A stretch of DNA of 64,000 bases from Synechococcus sp. JA-3-3Ab. Lineage in GTDB: Bacteria > Cyanobacteriota > Cyanobacteriia > Thermostichales > Thermostichaceae. A program made the translations under genes and the position numbers. The DNA lies in NCBI RefSeq assembly GCF_000013205.1, contig NC_007775.1, positions 992,001 to 1,056,000 of the forward strand, in the 5' to 3' direction. This document shows, in pieces, positions 44,398 to 53,273 of this stretch; the first letter of the stretch is position 1; every line of letters begins with the position of its first letter. Below the pieces are notes generated by a model. That model had not been told where the DNA came from. It did no database searches and saw only the letters and a program-made list of their open reading frames with translations.

Positions 44398-45417
44398 GTG
44401 GCCGTTCTTTCGTGGCAAGACCTAGGCAAAGAGGGGGAGGTCAAGCTATTACTGGCGCCGTGCGTGGAGGAGGCGCTAGCGAGCCTGGCGGAGGAGGCTG
44501 AAACTCGAGAGACGGTCTTTGTCTCCAAGCTTTGGCACCGAATTCCTGCCCAGGATGCCATCCTCGATGAGTGTCTGCAAGTGCTGGCGAGGGTAGCCCT
44601 ATCCCTCTGGCCTTATTGGTATGGGGAAAAGTTTGAGCCGGGCACAACGGCAGAGGTTCAAGCTCACAATCGTCTCCGCGCCCAAGAGCTACCAGCAAAA
44701 CAGGATCCCACCATTGCCAACGCCTGGCTCAGGGCGGCCATGCACTTGTGCCAACAGCAACGCCTGCCTCTGCTGCCAGGGATCCAGCGGGCGATCCAGG
44801 TGCAGCAACTGGCCAAGGCCATTGCCCCTCGCGAGCTGACCTTGGCTTTGGCAACCGACGAGACAGAGCCGGCGCCCAGCTACTTACTCGGCTTGGCCAA
44901 GGCAGCTATCTGGTTGGCCGACAACAGTCAGGCACGGCTGGTGCTGGTGGTGCCGAGCGCTTTGACTGATCACCCCGAATTGGCCTCCGTGAGCTACGGT
45001 GCCATTCGACTGCCGCTTCCTGAGAGGCTAAAGGAGTTCGACAGCTCGGTGCAGGTGGTGGTGGGTTACAAGGGATCCCCTCACCCCTTCAGTCCCGCCG
45101 AGAGAAAGCTGGCCGACCGGGTGGCAGCAGATGTGCAGTTAAAGAATTTGCTGGAATTCAACCAAACTGTACAGAGTGTTAACGGACGCGCTTTCCGAGC
45201 GGATCTTCTTTGGCGGGAGGGTAAGGTGGTGGTGGAAGTGGATGGGCCAGAGCACCGCGAGCCAAACCACTACTACCAGGATCGCCTGCGGGACTACGAG
45301 TTGCTCATCTCCGGCTACTTGGTGTTGCGGATTCCCAATGAGCTGGTGATGTCCGACTGCGAGCGGGCGGTGGAGATGATCCGCAAGGTGGTTCAATTGC
45401 AACAGAGCCGGCTTTGA
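44398..45417 (+). CDS. DUF559/Vsr-like putative nuclease, first gene of a three-gene cassette
   Basis: The 339-residue protein has an unrecognised N-terminal part (about 1-220) and a C-terminal PD-(D/E)xK-like domain: FRADLLWREGKVVVEVDGPE with Asp269, Glu280 and Asp282, then HYYQDRLRDYELLISGYLVL. This is the layout of DUF559/Vsr-type endonucleases (vD..w.....vvEvDG..H). The N-terminal part holds a Trp/Tyr-rich segment (VALSLWPYWYGEKF) and an alpha/beta region. It starts at GTG 44398 and is followed after 22 bp by the winged-helix gene. The likely role is the DNA-cutting effector of the cassette (inference). Confidence 0.75.
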   Translation: MAVLSWQDLGKEGEVKLLLAPCVEEALASLAEEAETRETVFVSKLWHRIPAQDAILDECLQVLARVALSLWPYWYGEKFEPGTTAEVQAHNRLRAQELPAKQDPTIANAWLRAAMHLCQQQRLPLLPGIQRAIQVQQLAKAIAPRELTLALATDETEPAPSYLLGLAKAAIWLADNSQARLVLVVPSALTDHPELASVSYGAIRLPLPERLKEFDSSVQVVVGYKGSPHPFSPAERKLADRVAADVQLKNLLEFNQTVQSVNGRAFRADLLWREGKVVVEVDGPEHREPNHYYQDRLRDYELLISGYLVLRIPNELVMSDCERAVEMIRKVVQLQQSRL

Positions 45418-45439
45418 GGCAGGGCTGGAGGTTGGGGAA

Positions 45440-46135
45440 ATGAGCGATTTGTTGCCCAAAAGTGAAATTTTGCTCTGGAAGCTCCTGCTAACAGGGGAAG
45501 AACCGACCAAGTCGCAAGTGAAGCCAAAGCATAGGACCAAAGAGCTCAAGCTGTTGGAGGAAAAGGGCCTCATTGAATGCAAGACTGTAGTCGAAAAGGG
45601 AAGGAGGATAACCCGGCTTGTGCTGACTGACAAGGCCTGGGACTGGGCTTCTACCACACCTCCAACGGCCATCGCCCGCTCCAAGTCGCCAGAGGCAGCA
45701 GTTGTTTTGCAAAAGGCGTTGGCAACCCTAGTGGATTACGCACAGCGGGAGAACGTTCCCTTGGCGCGGATTCTAGGCCTACGGCCGAGGATCGCGAACA
45801 GACCCTCTCTCGGTGGAGCAGCCCCTGTTCCTACTGGGCAAACGCAGCCCTGGGAAGTTAGCGAAGGGGAGGTTGATCCTAACTTCCTCGAGAAGGTCTT
45901 TCGCACCTGCGAGGAGATGGGAGGACGCTACTACCTAGTCTACTTATCCGACTTGCGCAAAAGATTTCCCGATGTTCCCTCCTGGCTATTGGATCAGGCG
46001 CTCCTGACTTTGCACCGCCAAGCCAAGATAGTGCTGATGGACCTGGACGATCCTCTGTCCATTACTCCTGAAATCAAAGCCGCCGCTATTAACCTGTACG
46101 GCTACGACAAGCACGTTCTTCGTGTTAGGAACTAG
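45440..46135 (+). CDS. Protein with two winged-helix-like domains, second gene of the cassette
   Basis: The 231-residue protein begins with a MarR-like winged helix (about 1-75: SEILLWKLLLTGEEPTKSQV, ELKLLEEKGLIECKTVVEKG, then RRITRLVLTDKAW as the wing). A linker of about 70 residues leads to a second winged-helix-like domain (about 145-231: FLEKVFRTCEEMGGRYYLVY, DVPSWLLDQALLTLHRQAKI). It may sense DNA or tether the nuclease to the ATPase; this is inferred from the operon. GGAGG precedes the ATG. The stop is two bases before the next start, so translation is coupled. Confidence 0.7.
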   Translation: MSDLLPKSEILLWKLLLTGEEPTKSQVKPKHRTKELKLLEEKGLIECKTVVEKGRRITRLVLTDKAWDWASTTPPTAIARSKSPEAAVVLQKALATLVDYAQRENVPLARILGLRPRIANRPSLGGAAPVPTGQTQPWEVSEGEVDPNFLEKVFRTCEEMGGRYYLVYLSDLRKRFPDVPSWLLDQALLTLHRQAKIVLMDLDDPLSITPEIKAAAINLYGYDKHVLRVRN

Positions 46136-46137
46136 CC

Positions 46138-49100
46138 ATGACTTCCAAGGAAAGTACCTCTTTCTCAATCAACCAACAAAAAGCTCTAGAAGCCCTCAAG
46201 GAGGTTGATTTTGATTGGACAGTTCATCTTAGAAAAATCTGGCAACCTCCGGATTTTGACGTTCCTGAGCTTAACCAGGATGTCAGGGAGCCGCTATTCA
46301 GCCGGCTGGAGAAGTTAATCCAATCTCCCCAGATGGAGACACCCTTTGGAATCCCTGTGCTTGGCGATGGTGGCTCTGGCAAAACCCACCTTCTCAGGGT
46401 CTTAAGACAGCGCTGCTTTAAAAAAGGGGTGGGATTTGTCCTAGTGGACATGACCGATGTGAAAGACTTTTGGGAAACCGTAATCCAGGGCTACCTCACC
46501 TCTCTGCTTCAGGAAGAGCCTGATGGCACTAGCCAGCTCCAAAAAATTCTCGATCTGGTCTTTCTGAGAGCTCTCTCTACTCCCAAGCAGGCGAAGGAGA
46601 TCGCCAGTTTTTCCCACGAATCTTTGCTCGACGTCATTAGACAAACTCTGCAATGGCTATTCACTCAAGATCGCAAGCACACCATCAAGTACCAAGATTG
46701 TGTACGAGCTGCCATTCTAGCTAATTCGAATGATTTTTCACTGGCGTCAATAGGTACTAGCTGGATACAGGGCCTAGGTGTGGAATCAGAGGTTGCCCGA
46801 CAATTCGGTTTTACCAACGCCAGCTTAAATCCTAGTCAAGTTGTTGCAGGGCTTTCTTGGCTGATGAGCCTAAGGGGACCCACTGTAGTTGCTTTGGATC
46901 AGTTGGATCCCATTGTTGTGCAATCTCAAACAAGTCCTAGTCCTTCGTCATCCTTGCAGGAGCTCTCGCCAGAGACAGAAAGAGAAGCTTCCCAAAACAT
47001 CATTCATAACATCGCAGGTGGCCTCATTGGGCTACGGGACTGCCTCTCCCGATCCCTTGTCATCATCTCGTGCCTAAACCAGTCTTGGGAAATTCTAACG
47101 AAAACAGCTGTTGAAACCTTTACAGGACGCTTTGAGCAGCCTTTAACTTTGACGCCTCTTCTTTCGGCCAGTGTCGCTGAGGGAGTTGTTGTTCCTCGCC
47201 TGCAGGCTGCCTACCACAAGGTGGGCTTTATCCCTCCCTATCCTTCCTACCCGTTTAAGCCGGAGTTCTTCCAGCAGGGTATCTATCCTCGGCAGCTCCT
47301 CCAGAAATGTCATGAGCACAGGGAGCAATGCCTACGGGAAGGGAGAGTTACCGAGTTAGGTGTCCCAAGTTCTGCTCCTATCACTCCAAGTCCCCCTCCA
47401 CTGAAGGAACTAGATCGAATCTTTGAGGAGGCCAAGCAAAAGGTTGATATTTCCCCGTATTTACAGGAAAACGAGAGCGAGATATGGAAAGAGCCCCTAG
47501 CTTCTCTGTGCAACTTTCTCGTCTGGCAGGAAAAGTTGCCGGCTAGTATTGGCAGCCAAGTGGAAACTGACTTCCCTGGATCCAGAGGTTTCTCGCCTCT
47601 GCATTCTCGCTTGCGGCTAATCTTCTACGAGGCAAACGAGCGGGAAAGGCACCTTTGTTTTACAGCTATTCAATCAACTAATCCTAGATCTTTCCAAACT
47701 CGCTTAGTAGCTGCTAGGACGGCAGCCGGGATCGACGCGGCCCTGCGATTTCGCAAGTTGGTAGTGGTGCGCACTACCTCCCTACCAGGAGGCGAACGTA
47801 CTCAGAAACTGTGGCAAAAGTTCCTTGAGGAGGGTGGGATCCACTGGCGGCCCAGTGAAAGGGAAATCAGGGTTCTGCTGGCCCTGGAGCAGCTCCGATC
47901 CAGGCCCGGTTTTACGGACTGGCTGGCCGAGCGGCAGCCCCTTGCCCAACTGGCAGCCGCCGAGCCGGATTCGGGTCTGGCCAAGCTCCTCGCCTGGCTG
48001 AGGGAAGGGATCCCTGCGCAGGAAACTCCAAAAGTTGAGCCTGCCAAAAAAGGGGATTTCTCACTTTCTAGGGTAGAGAACGGCAAGGCCCCTCAAGCCA
48101 AGCAGGATCTGCACCTAACGGGTTTGTTGGTCGGGCGGCGTTGGGTGGCCAATCGAGAAGGGGATCCGGTCTTTCTGCCCGTCCCAGAGCTGGTGCGGCA
48201 CACCGTGATCCTGGCCGGCAGCGGCTCCGGGAAAACGGTGCTTTTGCGACGCATCGTGGAGGAGGCGGCCTTGCAAGGGATCCCTTCCATCGTCATCGAT
48301 GCAGCCAACGACTTGGCCCGGCTGGGGGATCCCTGGCCTGCCGCTCCCGAAGGCTGGACAGAGGAGGATCGAGCCAAGGCAGAGCGCTACTTTGCCCAAA
48401 CCGAGGTGGTGGTTTGGACCCCTGGGCTGGCGGCGGGCAACCCCCTCACCCTCGCCCCCCTGCCGGACTTTGCTGCGCTGGCCGGTGATCCCGAAGAGCT
48501 GGAGCAAGCCGTCGACATGGCCTGGGGCGCCCTCCAGGAGATCGTGGCCCCCGGCAAGACCGTCAGCGACGAGCTGAAGCGGGGGGTTCTTAAGGCAGCT
48601 TTGAAATACTTTGCCACCCACCAGCCGGGATCTCTAGCTGACTTTGCCGAGTTCCTTGCGGACCTGCCTCCGGAAGCAGGAGCCGGTATCAGCAAGGCGC
48701 CGCAACTGGCGCTGCAGATGGCTAATCTCCTCAAGGCTGCCATGGTTAACAACAAGCTGCTCAGTCAAAGCGGCACGGCGTTAGATCCGGCCATCTTGTT
48801 GGGGCTGGGCTCAGACTACGGCAAAACCCGGGTGTCGGTTGTCAACTTGGTGGGCCTTCCCACCCTGGGCGAACAGCAGCAATTTCTCAATCAACTGGCC
48901 ATGGCGCTGTTTACCTGGATCAAGAAAAACCCCGCCCCGCCGGAAGCGCCAGTGCGCGGGCTGCTGGTCATCGACGAGGCCAAAGACTTTGTGCCCTCCC
49001 AGGGGACTACCCCCTGCAAGCAGAGCCTCCTGCGCCTGGCCGCCCAAGCGCGCAAATACGGCTTGGGTCTCATTTTTGCTACCCAAGCACCCAAGAGCAT

Positions 49101-49368
49101 CGACCACAACATCATCGCCAACTGCTCCACCCAGTTTTTTGGCCGAGTCACGTCTCCGGCAGCCATCGAGGTAGTGCGCGAGCAAATTGCCCAGCGGGGA
49201 GGAAGCGGAGAAGATGTGGCTGTCTTAAAGGTGGGACAGTTTTATCTCTCCTCGCAGCAGCTTCACCCGCCCTGCAAAATCCAAACTCCCTGGTGCCTGT
49301 CTTTTCACGCCCCCACCCCTCTAAGCGAAGCTGAGGTGATCCAGCGCTCCCAGGCGGTCAAGCTCTAG
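46138..49368 (+). CDS. Double-ATPase protein with a C-terminal HerA/FtsK-like motor, third gene of the cassette
   Basis: The 1076-residue protein holds two P-loop modules. The first (about 60-420) has Walker A GDGGSGKT (76-83), a Walker B-like VVALDQLDP and a sensor-like LVIISCLNQSWE, as in ORC/STAND-type AAA proteins. The second (about 660-1076) has Walker A GSGSGKT (694-700), IPSIVIDAANDLARLGDPW, Walker B LLVIDEAKDF (Asp946, Glu947) and the HerA-like tail ARKYGLGLIFATQAPKSIDH, NIIANCSTQFFGRV. HerA motors pump DNA as hexamers and commonly partner with nucleases, including in defence systems. The 5' 1.7 kb is AT-richer than the 3' half. No named system with this exact gene order is known to me. 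Confidence 0.85.
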   Translation: MTSKESTSFSINQQKALEALKEVDFDWTVHLRKIWQPPDFDVPELNQDVREPLFSRLEKLIQSPQMETPFGIPVLGDGGSGKTHLLRVLRQRCFKKGVGFVLVDMTDVKDFWETVIQGYLTSLLQEEPDGTSQLQKILDLVFLRALSTPKQAKEIASFSHESLLDVIRQTLQWLFTQDRKHTIKYQDCVRAAILANSNDFSLASIGTSWIQGLGVESEVARQFGFTNASLNPSQVVAGLSWLMSLRGPTVVALDQLDPIVVQSQTSPSPSSSLQELSPETEREASQNIIHNIAGGLIGLRDCLSRSLVIISCLNQSWEILTKTAVETFTGRFEQPLTLTPLLSASVAEGVVVPRLQAAYHKVGFIPPYPSYPFKPEFFQQGIYPRQLLQKCHEHREQCLREGRVTELGVPSSAPITPSPPPLKELDRIFEEAKQKVDISPYLQENESEIWKEPLASLCNFLVWQEKLPASIGSQVETDFPGSRGFSPLHSRLRLIFYEANERERHLCFTAIQSTNPRSFQTRLVAARTAAGIDAALRFRKLVVVRTTSLPGGERTQKLWQKFLEEGGIHWRPSEREIRVLLALEQLRSRPGFTDWLAERQPLAQLAAAEPDSGLAKLLAWLREGIPAQETPKVEPAKKGDFSLSRVENGKAPQAKQDLHLTGLLVGRRWVANREGDPVFLPVPELVRHTVILAGSGSGKTVLLRRIVEEAALQGIPSIVIDAANDLARLGDPWPAAPEGWTEEDRAKAERYFAQTEVVVWTPGLAAGNPLTLAPLPDFAALAGDPEELEQAVDMAWGALQEIVAPGKTVSDELKRGVLKAALKYFATHQPGSLADFAEFLADLPPEAGAGISKAPQLALQMANLLKAAMVNNKLLSQSGTALDPAILLGLGSDYGKTRVSVVNLVGLPTLGEQQQFLNQLAMALFTWIKKNPAPPEAPVRGLLVIDEAKDFVPSQGTTPCKQSLLRLAAQARKYGLGLIFATQAPKSIDHNIIANCSTQFFGRVTSPAAIEVVREQIAQRGGSGEDVAVLKVGQFYLSSQQLHPPCKIQTPWCLSFHAPTPLSEAEVIQRSQAVKL

Positions 49369-49546
49369 GCCCTTATCTCAGCAGTTTTGCCGCTGTTGGC
49401 TGTCGCGGCAATCTTCCCATTGCTCGTCTATTCTCACTTGCTGCTGCCAATTCCTGAGGCTGCCTGGCAGGTGGGAGGCCTCTGGAGCTATGCTCCCTTA
49501 AGGCAACGTCGGGCAAGCTCGAGCAGGGATCCTCGGGAGCAGGGCA

Positions 49547-50437
49547 ATGGGGCAGGGGCTAGGAAAAGCTCAGCAGCGGTGGTGGGTGTTGGGTCTAGTG
49601 GTGATTTGGGCTTGGCTGAGCTGGGGGAGGATGGCCTGGCCTGCTGCCTCCTGCCAGGATCCTCTCTTCCTCCGGCAAATCTTGGCCGCAATGGGCCGGC
49701 CTGAGGTGGTGGTGGAGGAAGTAGCTCTGTTTGATAGAGATCAGTGCCTTGTCCAGTTGGTGTTGGATCGCCGCGGGCTAAGGGGATCCCTGCCACCGGA
49801 GATCGGCCAGTTTCGCCGGCTGCGGGCTCTGTCCCTAAGCTACAACCAACTTTCCGGCCCTATCCCCGCCGAGCTGGGGCAGTTGAGGGAGTTGGAACAG
49901 CTTTTTCTCGACTACAACCAGTTCTCTGGCCCCATTCCACCGGAGCTGGGACAACTGGGCAACCTGCGGGGCCTGTTTTTGGATCACAACCAGCTCTCCG
50001 GCCCCATCCCCCCAGAGCTAGGCCGGCTCAGCCGCCTAGAAAACCTCAGCTTGCAAAACAACCAGCTCAGCGGCGCCATTCCCGCCCAACTGGGCCAGAT
50101 GCGCTCCCTCAAGGGGCTGTTTTTGGATCGCAACCAGCTCTCTGGGCCCATTCCGCCCCAACTGGGGCAACTGCACAACCTGGAAAACCTCTACTTGTCA
50201 GACAACCGCCTCAGCGGATCCCTGCCTCCGGAGCTGGCCCAACTCAAGCAATTGCGGGATCTGCGCTTGGCCCGTAACCGGCTCACGGGCGAGCTGCCCG
50301 GCTTTTTGGCAGAACTGCCGCGGCTAGAACGGCTCCACATCGAGGGCAACCCTGGCCTCTGCCTGCCGGCGGCCCTGTCGAGCTGGTTTGCCGGTCTCAA
50401 TCCAGGGGATCCCACCTCCGCCCGCCCCTGCCCCTAG
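49547..50437 (+). CDS. Secreted leucine-rich repeat protein
   Basis: The 296-residue protein has an N-terminal hydrophobic segment (WWVLGLVVIWAWLSWGRMAW), a Cys-capped N-terminal region (SCQDPLFLRQILAAMGRPEV), then about seven 24-residue leucine-rich repeats. These are of the plant-like type: NQLSGPIPPELGQLxxLxxL recurs with little change. The fold is a curved surface that binds proteins, probably outside the cytoplasm. The repeats are similar at DNA level too, so copy number may change by recombination. It follows the HerA-like gene by 178 bp in the same direction, with no sign that it belongs to that cassette. Confidence 0.9.
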   Translation: MGQGLGKAQQRWWVLGLVVIWAWLSWGRMAWPAASCQDPLFLRQILAAMGRPEVVVEEVALFDRDQCLVQLVLDRRGLRGSLPPEIGQFRRLRALSLSYNQLSGPIPAELGQLRELEQLFLDYNQFSGPIPPELGQLGNLRGLFLDHNQLSGPIPPELGRLSRLENLSLQNNQLSGAIPAQLGQMRSLKGLFLDRNQLSGPIPPQLGQLHNLENLYLSDNRLSGSLPPELAQLKQLRDLRLARNRLTGELPGFLAELPRLERLHIEGNPGLCLPAALSSWFAGLNPGDPTSARPCP

Positions 50438-50529
50438 CGCTGGGATCTGGGTTTGCCGGCCTCCAGGTCTTCCGCCGACCTGCGATACTGGGATCAGGTG
50501 TCCACAGCCCACTACGCGAACGGTCAGCC

Positions 50530-50799
50530 ATGTATATCCTAGAATTGCTTTTGAAAGGGAATCCCGCCCCCATCGTCGTCCACCAAAAAGAGGAGGAAGC
50601 GGCCAACCGCGCCTACCAAAGCGTGGTCAACGCTCTCCAGAGCGGATCCCCCCAAAGCTTGGAGCTGACCTGTGACCGCACCGGCAAAAAGGTGTTCCTG
50701 CTCACCGGCGAGCTGTGTGGCGTGCAAATGACCACCAAGTCGGGTGGCCCTGGTGCCCCAGGAACTCGTCCCGGCTTTTTGGCGCAGTTGCAGGGTTGA
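50530..50799 (+). CDS. UPF0367 family protein
   Basis: The 89-residue protein matches the cyanobacterial/plastid UPF0367 pattern: MYILELLLKGNPAPIVVHQK, a helix EEEAANRAYQSVVNALQSG, LELTCDRTGKKVFLLTGELC and a Gly/Pro tail. Function unknown. It lies between the LRR gene and the ABC ATPase gene in the same direction. Confidence 0.88.
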   Translation: MYILELLLKGNPAPIVVHQKEEEAANRAYQSVVNALQSGSPQSLELTCDRTGKKVFLLTGELCGVQMTTKSGGPGAPGTRPGFLAQLQG

Positions 50800-50832
50800 G
50801 AGCAGCTCTTCGGGTCTTCGCGAGGGATTCTC

Positions 50833-51561
50833 ATGTCGGAGAGGGGGACAGAGTCCTTGCGCGGCGGCAAGAGGGAGTCCCCGCCGGCCATTCGGGTGGA
50901 GGGCCTGACCTTTGCCTGGCCGGAGCGTCCCCCAGTTCTGCGGGAGTGCAGCTTTGTCATTCCCAAAGGCCAGTTGTGGATGCTGCTGGGGCCTAACGGC
51001 AGCGGCAAGTCTACCCTATTGCAACTGTTGTCCGGATCCCTCACCCATCCTCAGCCCCTAGCGGGCCACCTGGAGGTGCGCGGGCGGCTGGGCCACGTGT
51101 TTCAAAACCCGGATCACCAACTGTTCATGCCGACGGTAGGGGCAGACGTCGCCTTTGGTTTGGGGGCAGAACCCCTCACGTTGGAAGAGATTGCCGAGCG
51201 GGTGGAAATGGCCTTGGAGCAGGTGGGCTTGCGGCACTTGATCCGCCGGCCCATCCACGGCCTCAGCGGTGGACAGAAGCAACGGGTGGCAGTCGCCGGG
51301 GCGCTGGCCCGGCGCAGCGAGGTTCTGCTTTTGGACGAGCCAACAGCCCTGCTGGATCCCGAGAGCCAGGCGGAGTTGCTGCGGTGCATCCGCCGCCTGG
51401 TGGATCAAGAGGGGATCACCGCTCTCTGGGTAACCCATCGGCTGGCAGAGCTGGAATGGGCGGATGGAGCAATTTTCCTCTCCGAAGGACAGGTGCGCCA
51501 TCAGGGATCCCCGGAACAGGTGCGGCAGCAGATTAGCCAACTGTTTGGCGGCTTGAGGTGA
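50833..51561 (+). CDS. ABC transporter ATP-binding protein, EcfA/CbiO-like
   Basis: The 242-residue protein has Walker A GPNGSGKST (about 53-61), the Q-loop in VFQNPDHQLF, the signature LSGGQKQRVAVAGALARR, Walker B VLLLDEPTALLD and the switch His in WVTHRLAEL. The QNPDHQLF form is typical of energy-coupling-factor (CbiO/EcfA) ATPases that drive import of cobalt, nickel or vitamins. No EcfT or substrate-binding gene is adjacent, so the partner lies elsewhere. The first 20 residues are not conserved-looking, and a downstream start is possible. Confidence 0.9.
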   Translation: MSERGTESLRGGKRESPPAIRVEGLTFAWPERPPVLRECSFVIPKGQLWMLLGPNGSGKSTLLQLLSGSLTHPQPLAGHLEVRGRLGHVFQNPDHQLFMPTVGADVAFGLGAEPLTLEEIAERVEMALEQVGLRHLIRRPIHGLSGGQKQRVAVAGALARRSEVLLLDEPTALLDPESQAELLRCIRRLVDQEGITALWVTHRLAELEWADGAIFLSEGQVRHQGSPEQVRQQISQLFGGLR

Positions 51562-51738
51562 TCCCAAAGAGATGGCAAAAGGATGGCAACACCCTCCGGC
51601 GGGGGCTACATAGAATAGTAGGTAGTAGATTCACTGCGATTGGTTGGCCAACGGTATCATCTTCAACCTATCCGTGGACGATCTGCGTCAACCAACCCAG
51701 GGGTGAAGAGCCCTGCCGGTCGAAAGGAGCTTGAGAAT

Positions 51739-51951
51739 ATGGGACTGTCTGAAGTCATTGCCAAAGAGCTGGAGAACGCGCGCAAAGTCTGCTCTGAGTA
51801 CGGCGAAGGGGATCCCCACTGCCGTGCAGCCTGGGATGCGGTAGAGGAGGTGCTGGCAGCCCGCAGCCACCAGCCAAAGGCCCCCAGCAGCCTCGAGCAG
51901 CACTGTGCTGAAAACCCCGACGCCGTCGAGTGCCGCGTTTACGACACCTGA
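51739..51951 (+). CDS. cp12: CP12, Calvin-cycle regulator
   Basis: The 70-residue protein has both cysteine pairs: CSEYGEGDPHC with the AWDAVEEV core, and the C-terminal CAENPDAVEC followed by RVYDT. CP12 is a disordered redox protein that in the dark binds GAPDH and phosphoribulokinase and switches them off; thioredoxin reverses this in the light. AAGGAGC precedes ATG 51739. An AT-rich TAGAAT near 51611 could be part of the promoter. Confidence 0.95.
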   Translation: MGLSEVIAKELENARKVCSEYGEGDPHCRAAWDAVEEVLAARSHQPKAPSSLEQHCAENPDAVECRVYDT

Positions 51952-51972
51952 TTTCTGGGTTAAAACGCAGCA

Positions 51973-52006
51973 GCCTGCCAGCTCCCTAGGGGCGGGCTCT
52001 GTTTTT
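51973..52006. terminator. Terminator between convergent cp12 and FTR1 genes
   Basis: GCCTGCC and GGCGGGC form a seven-pair stem (one G-T) around an 11-base loop, followed on the plus strand by TCTGTTTTT. Read in reverse the same stem precedes CGTTTTAA, so it may act in both directions. Confidence 0.65.
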
Positions 52007-52009
52007 CTC

Positions 52010-52813
52010 TCACGGAGAGAGCTTTTGAGCAGAATCAGCCCGCAGCCATTGCCTCATCCACAAGACAAAGGCTATTCCCAGCAGCACCGTTTGCGGGATC
52101 AGCGTCTGCCAAGTGGGATAGATCCCCAACCAGCGCAGCTTCGGGATCCCGGATAAGGGGGTGATCGGAAGCCAGCCCGCCACTTGCAAAGCATGGAGGC
52201 CGCTGCCCAGGAACTTAAAGCCCAAGTAAAAAATCAGCAGGCTTAAACCCCGGAAAAAAGCCCCCAAGGGCAGCTTCAGCCCCACCTGCAGCAGCAAGAC
52301 CGCCATCCCCACCAGCAGCAGGGATCCCAGACCGATCCCCAGCCAGAGATCTTTTGCCGCCAGGGAAGGGGCCAATCCCACGTAAAACAACACCGTTTCT
52401 GCCCCCTCGCGAAACACCGCTGCAAAGGCCAGGAAAGCTAGGGAAAAAACCTGGCCTGTGGCGAGCGCTGCCTGGGCTTGTTCTTGCACAAAGGTCTGCC
52501 AGGAAGCAAGGGCGGCCCGCCGGTGCAGCCAGAGGCTGACCGAAAACAGCAAACCTGCTGCCACCAGCCCAGTCATCCCCTCCAGTACCTCTTGGCGGGT
52601 GTGGGTCAGCAACTGCTGGAAAAACAACTTCACCAGCAAGGCGAGCATCACCGCTGCCAGCAGACCCATGGATCCCCCCAGCCACACCCAGCGCTGCGGG
52701 GCCGACTGCCCACTTTTGCGCAGAAGGGCCAGCAAAGCCACCAGCACCAAAAGCGCCTCCAGACCCTCCCGCAGCAAAATCGAGGCAGCATCCAAAAAGG
52801 TGTAGTCCGACAT
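52010..52813 (-). CDS. FTR1-family iron permease (EfeU-like)
   Basis: The 267-residue integral membrane protein has about seven hydrophobic segments. The two iron-binding motifs of the family are present as REGLEAL near the N terminus and REGAETVLF in the middle. FTR1/EfeU imports iron across the inner membrane, often with an EfeO/EfeB partner; none is next to it. The C-terminal extension after the last helix is short and basic. It is the next gene after msrB on the same strand. Confidence 0.9.
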   Translation of the reverse strand: MSDYTFLDAASILLREGLEALLVLVALLALLRKSGQSAPQRWVWLGGSMGLLAAVMLALLVKLFFQQLLTHTRQEVLEGMTGLVAAGLLFSVSLWLHRRAALASWQTFVQEQAQAALATGQVFSLAFLAFAAVFREGAETVLFYVGLAPSLAAKDLWLGIGLGSLLLVGMAVLLLQVGLKLPLGAFFRGLSLLIFYLGFKFLGSGLHALQVAGWLPITPLSGIPKLRWLGIYPTWQTLIPQTVLLGIAFVLWMRQWLRADSAQKLSP

Positions 52814-52862
52814 AGGTTCACCCAGGCAGGTGGCTCAATTCTAGCGTTGCCTGAGGAGAGGC

Positions 52863-53273
52863 TCAGGTGGTGGCGGGGATGAACTTCAGAGCAGCAGAGT
52901 TGATGCAGTAGCGCAGACCCGTTGGTGGGGGACCGTCCCGAAACACGTGCCCTAAGTGACCACCACAGTTGGAGCAGTGAACCTCGGTGCGAGGCACAAG
53001 CAACTTCCAATCCGTCTTGGTGCCGATCACATGAGGAGCAATCGGCTCCCAAAAACTGGGCCAACCAGTGCCACTGTCGTATTTGGCTGCCGAGGAAAAG
53101 AGCTCCTGCCCACAGCCAGCGCAGACATAGATCCCTGGAGCCTTGTTGTCGTAGTAGGCGTTGCGGAAGGGGGGCTCGGTTCCCTCTTGGCGCAGCACAT
53201 AGTACTGCTCTTCGGTGAGCAGTTGTCGCCACTCAGCGTCGGTTTTGGTAACGGGATAGATTTCTTGAGCCAT
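52863..53273 (-). CDS. msrB: Peptide-methionine (R)-S-oxide reductase
   Basis: The 136-residue protein has the MsrB core: [20 protein letters not shown], the zinc-binding CAGC and CSNC pairs, [31 protein letters not shown] and the catalytic Cys in [12 protein letters not shown]. It reduces the R form of methionine sulfoxide in oxidised proteins. The ATG at 53273 gives the usual length; the upstream open frame has no family features. Confidence 0.95.
   Translation of the reverse strand: MAQEIYPVTKTDAEWRQLLTEEQYYVLRQEGTEPPFRNAYYDNKAPGIYVCAGCGQELFSSAAKYDSGTGWPSFWEPIAPHVIGTKTDWKLLVPRTEVHCSNCGGHLGHVFRDGPPPTGLRYCINSAALKFIPATT

Noticed and set aside
44398-49368. Attachment-site duplication of the tRNA-Lys 3' end flanking the cassette
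   Set aside because: I looked for GGTTCGAATCCC-like sequence after 49368 and saw none, and no integrase gene is present. The island idea rests only on position and composition.
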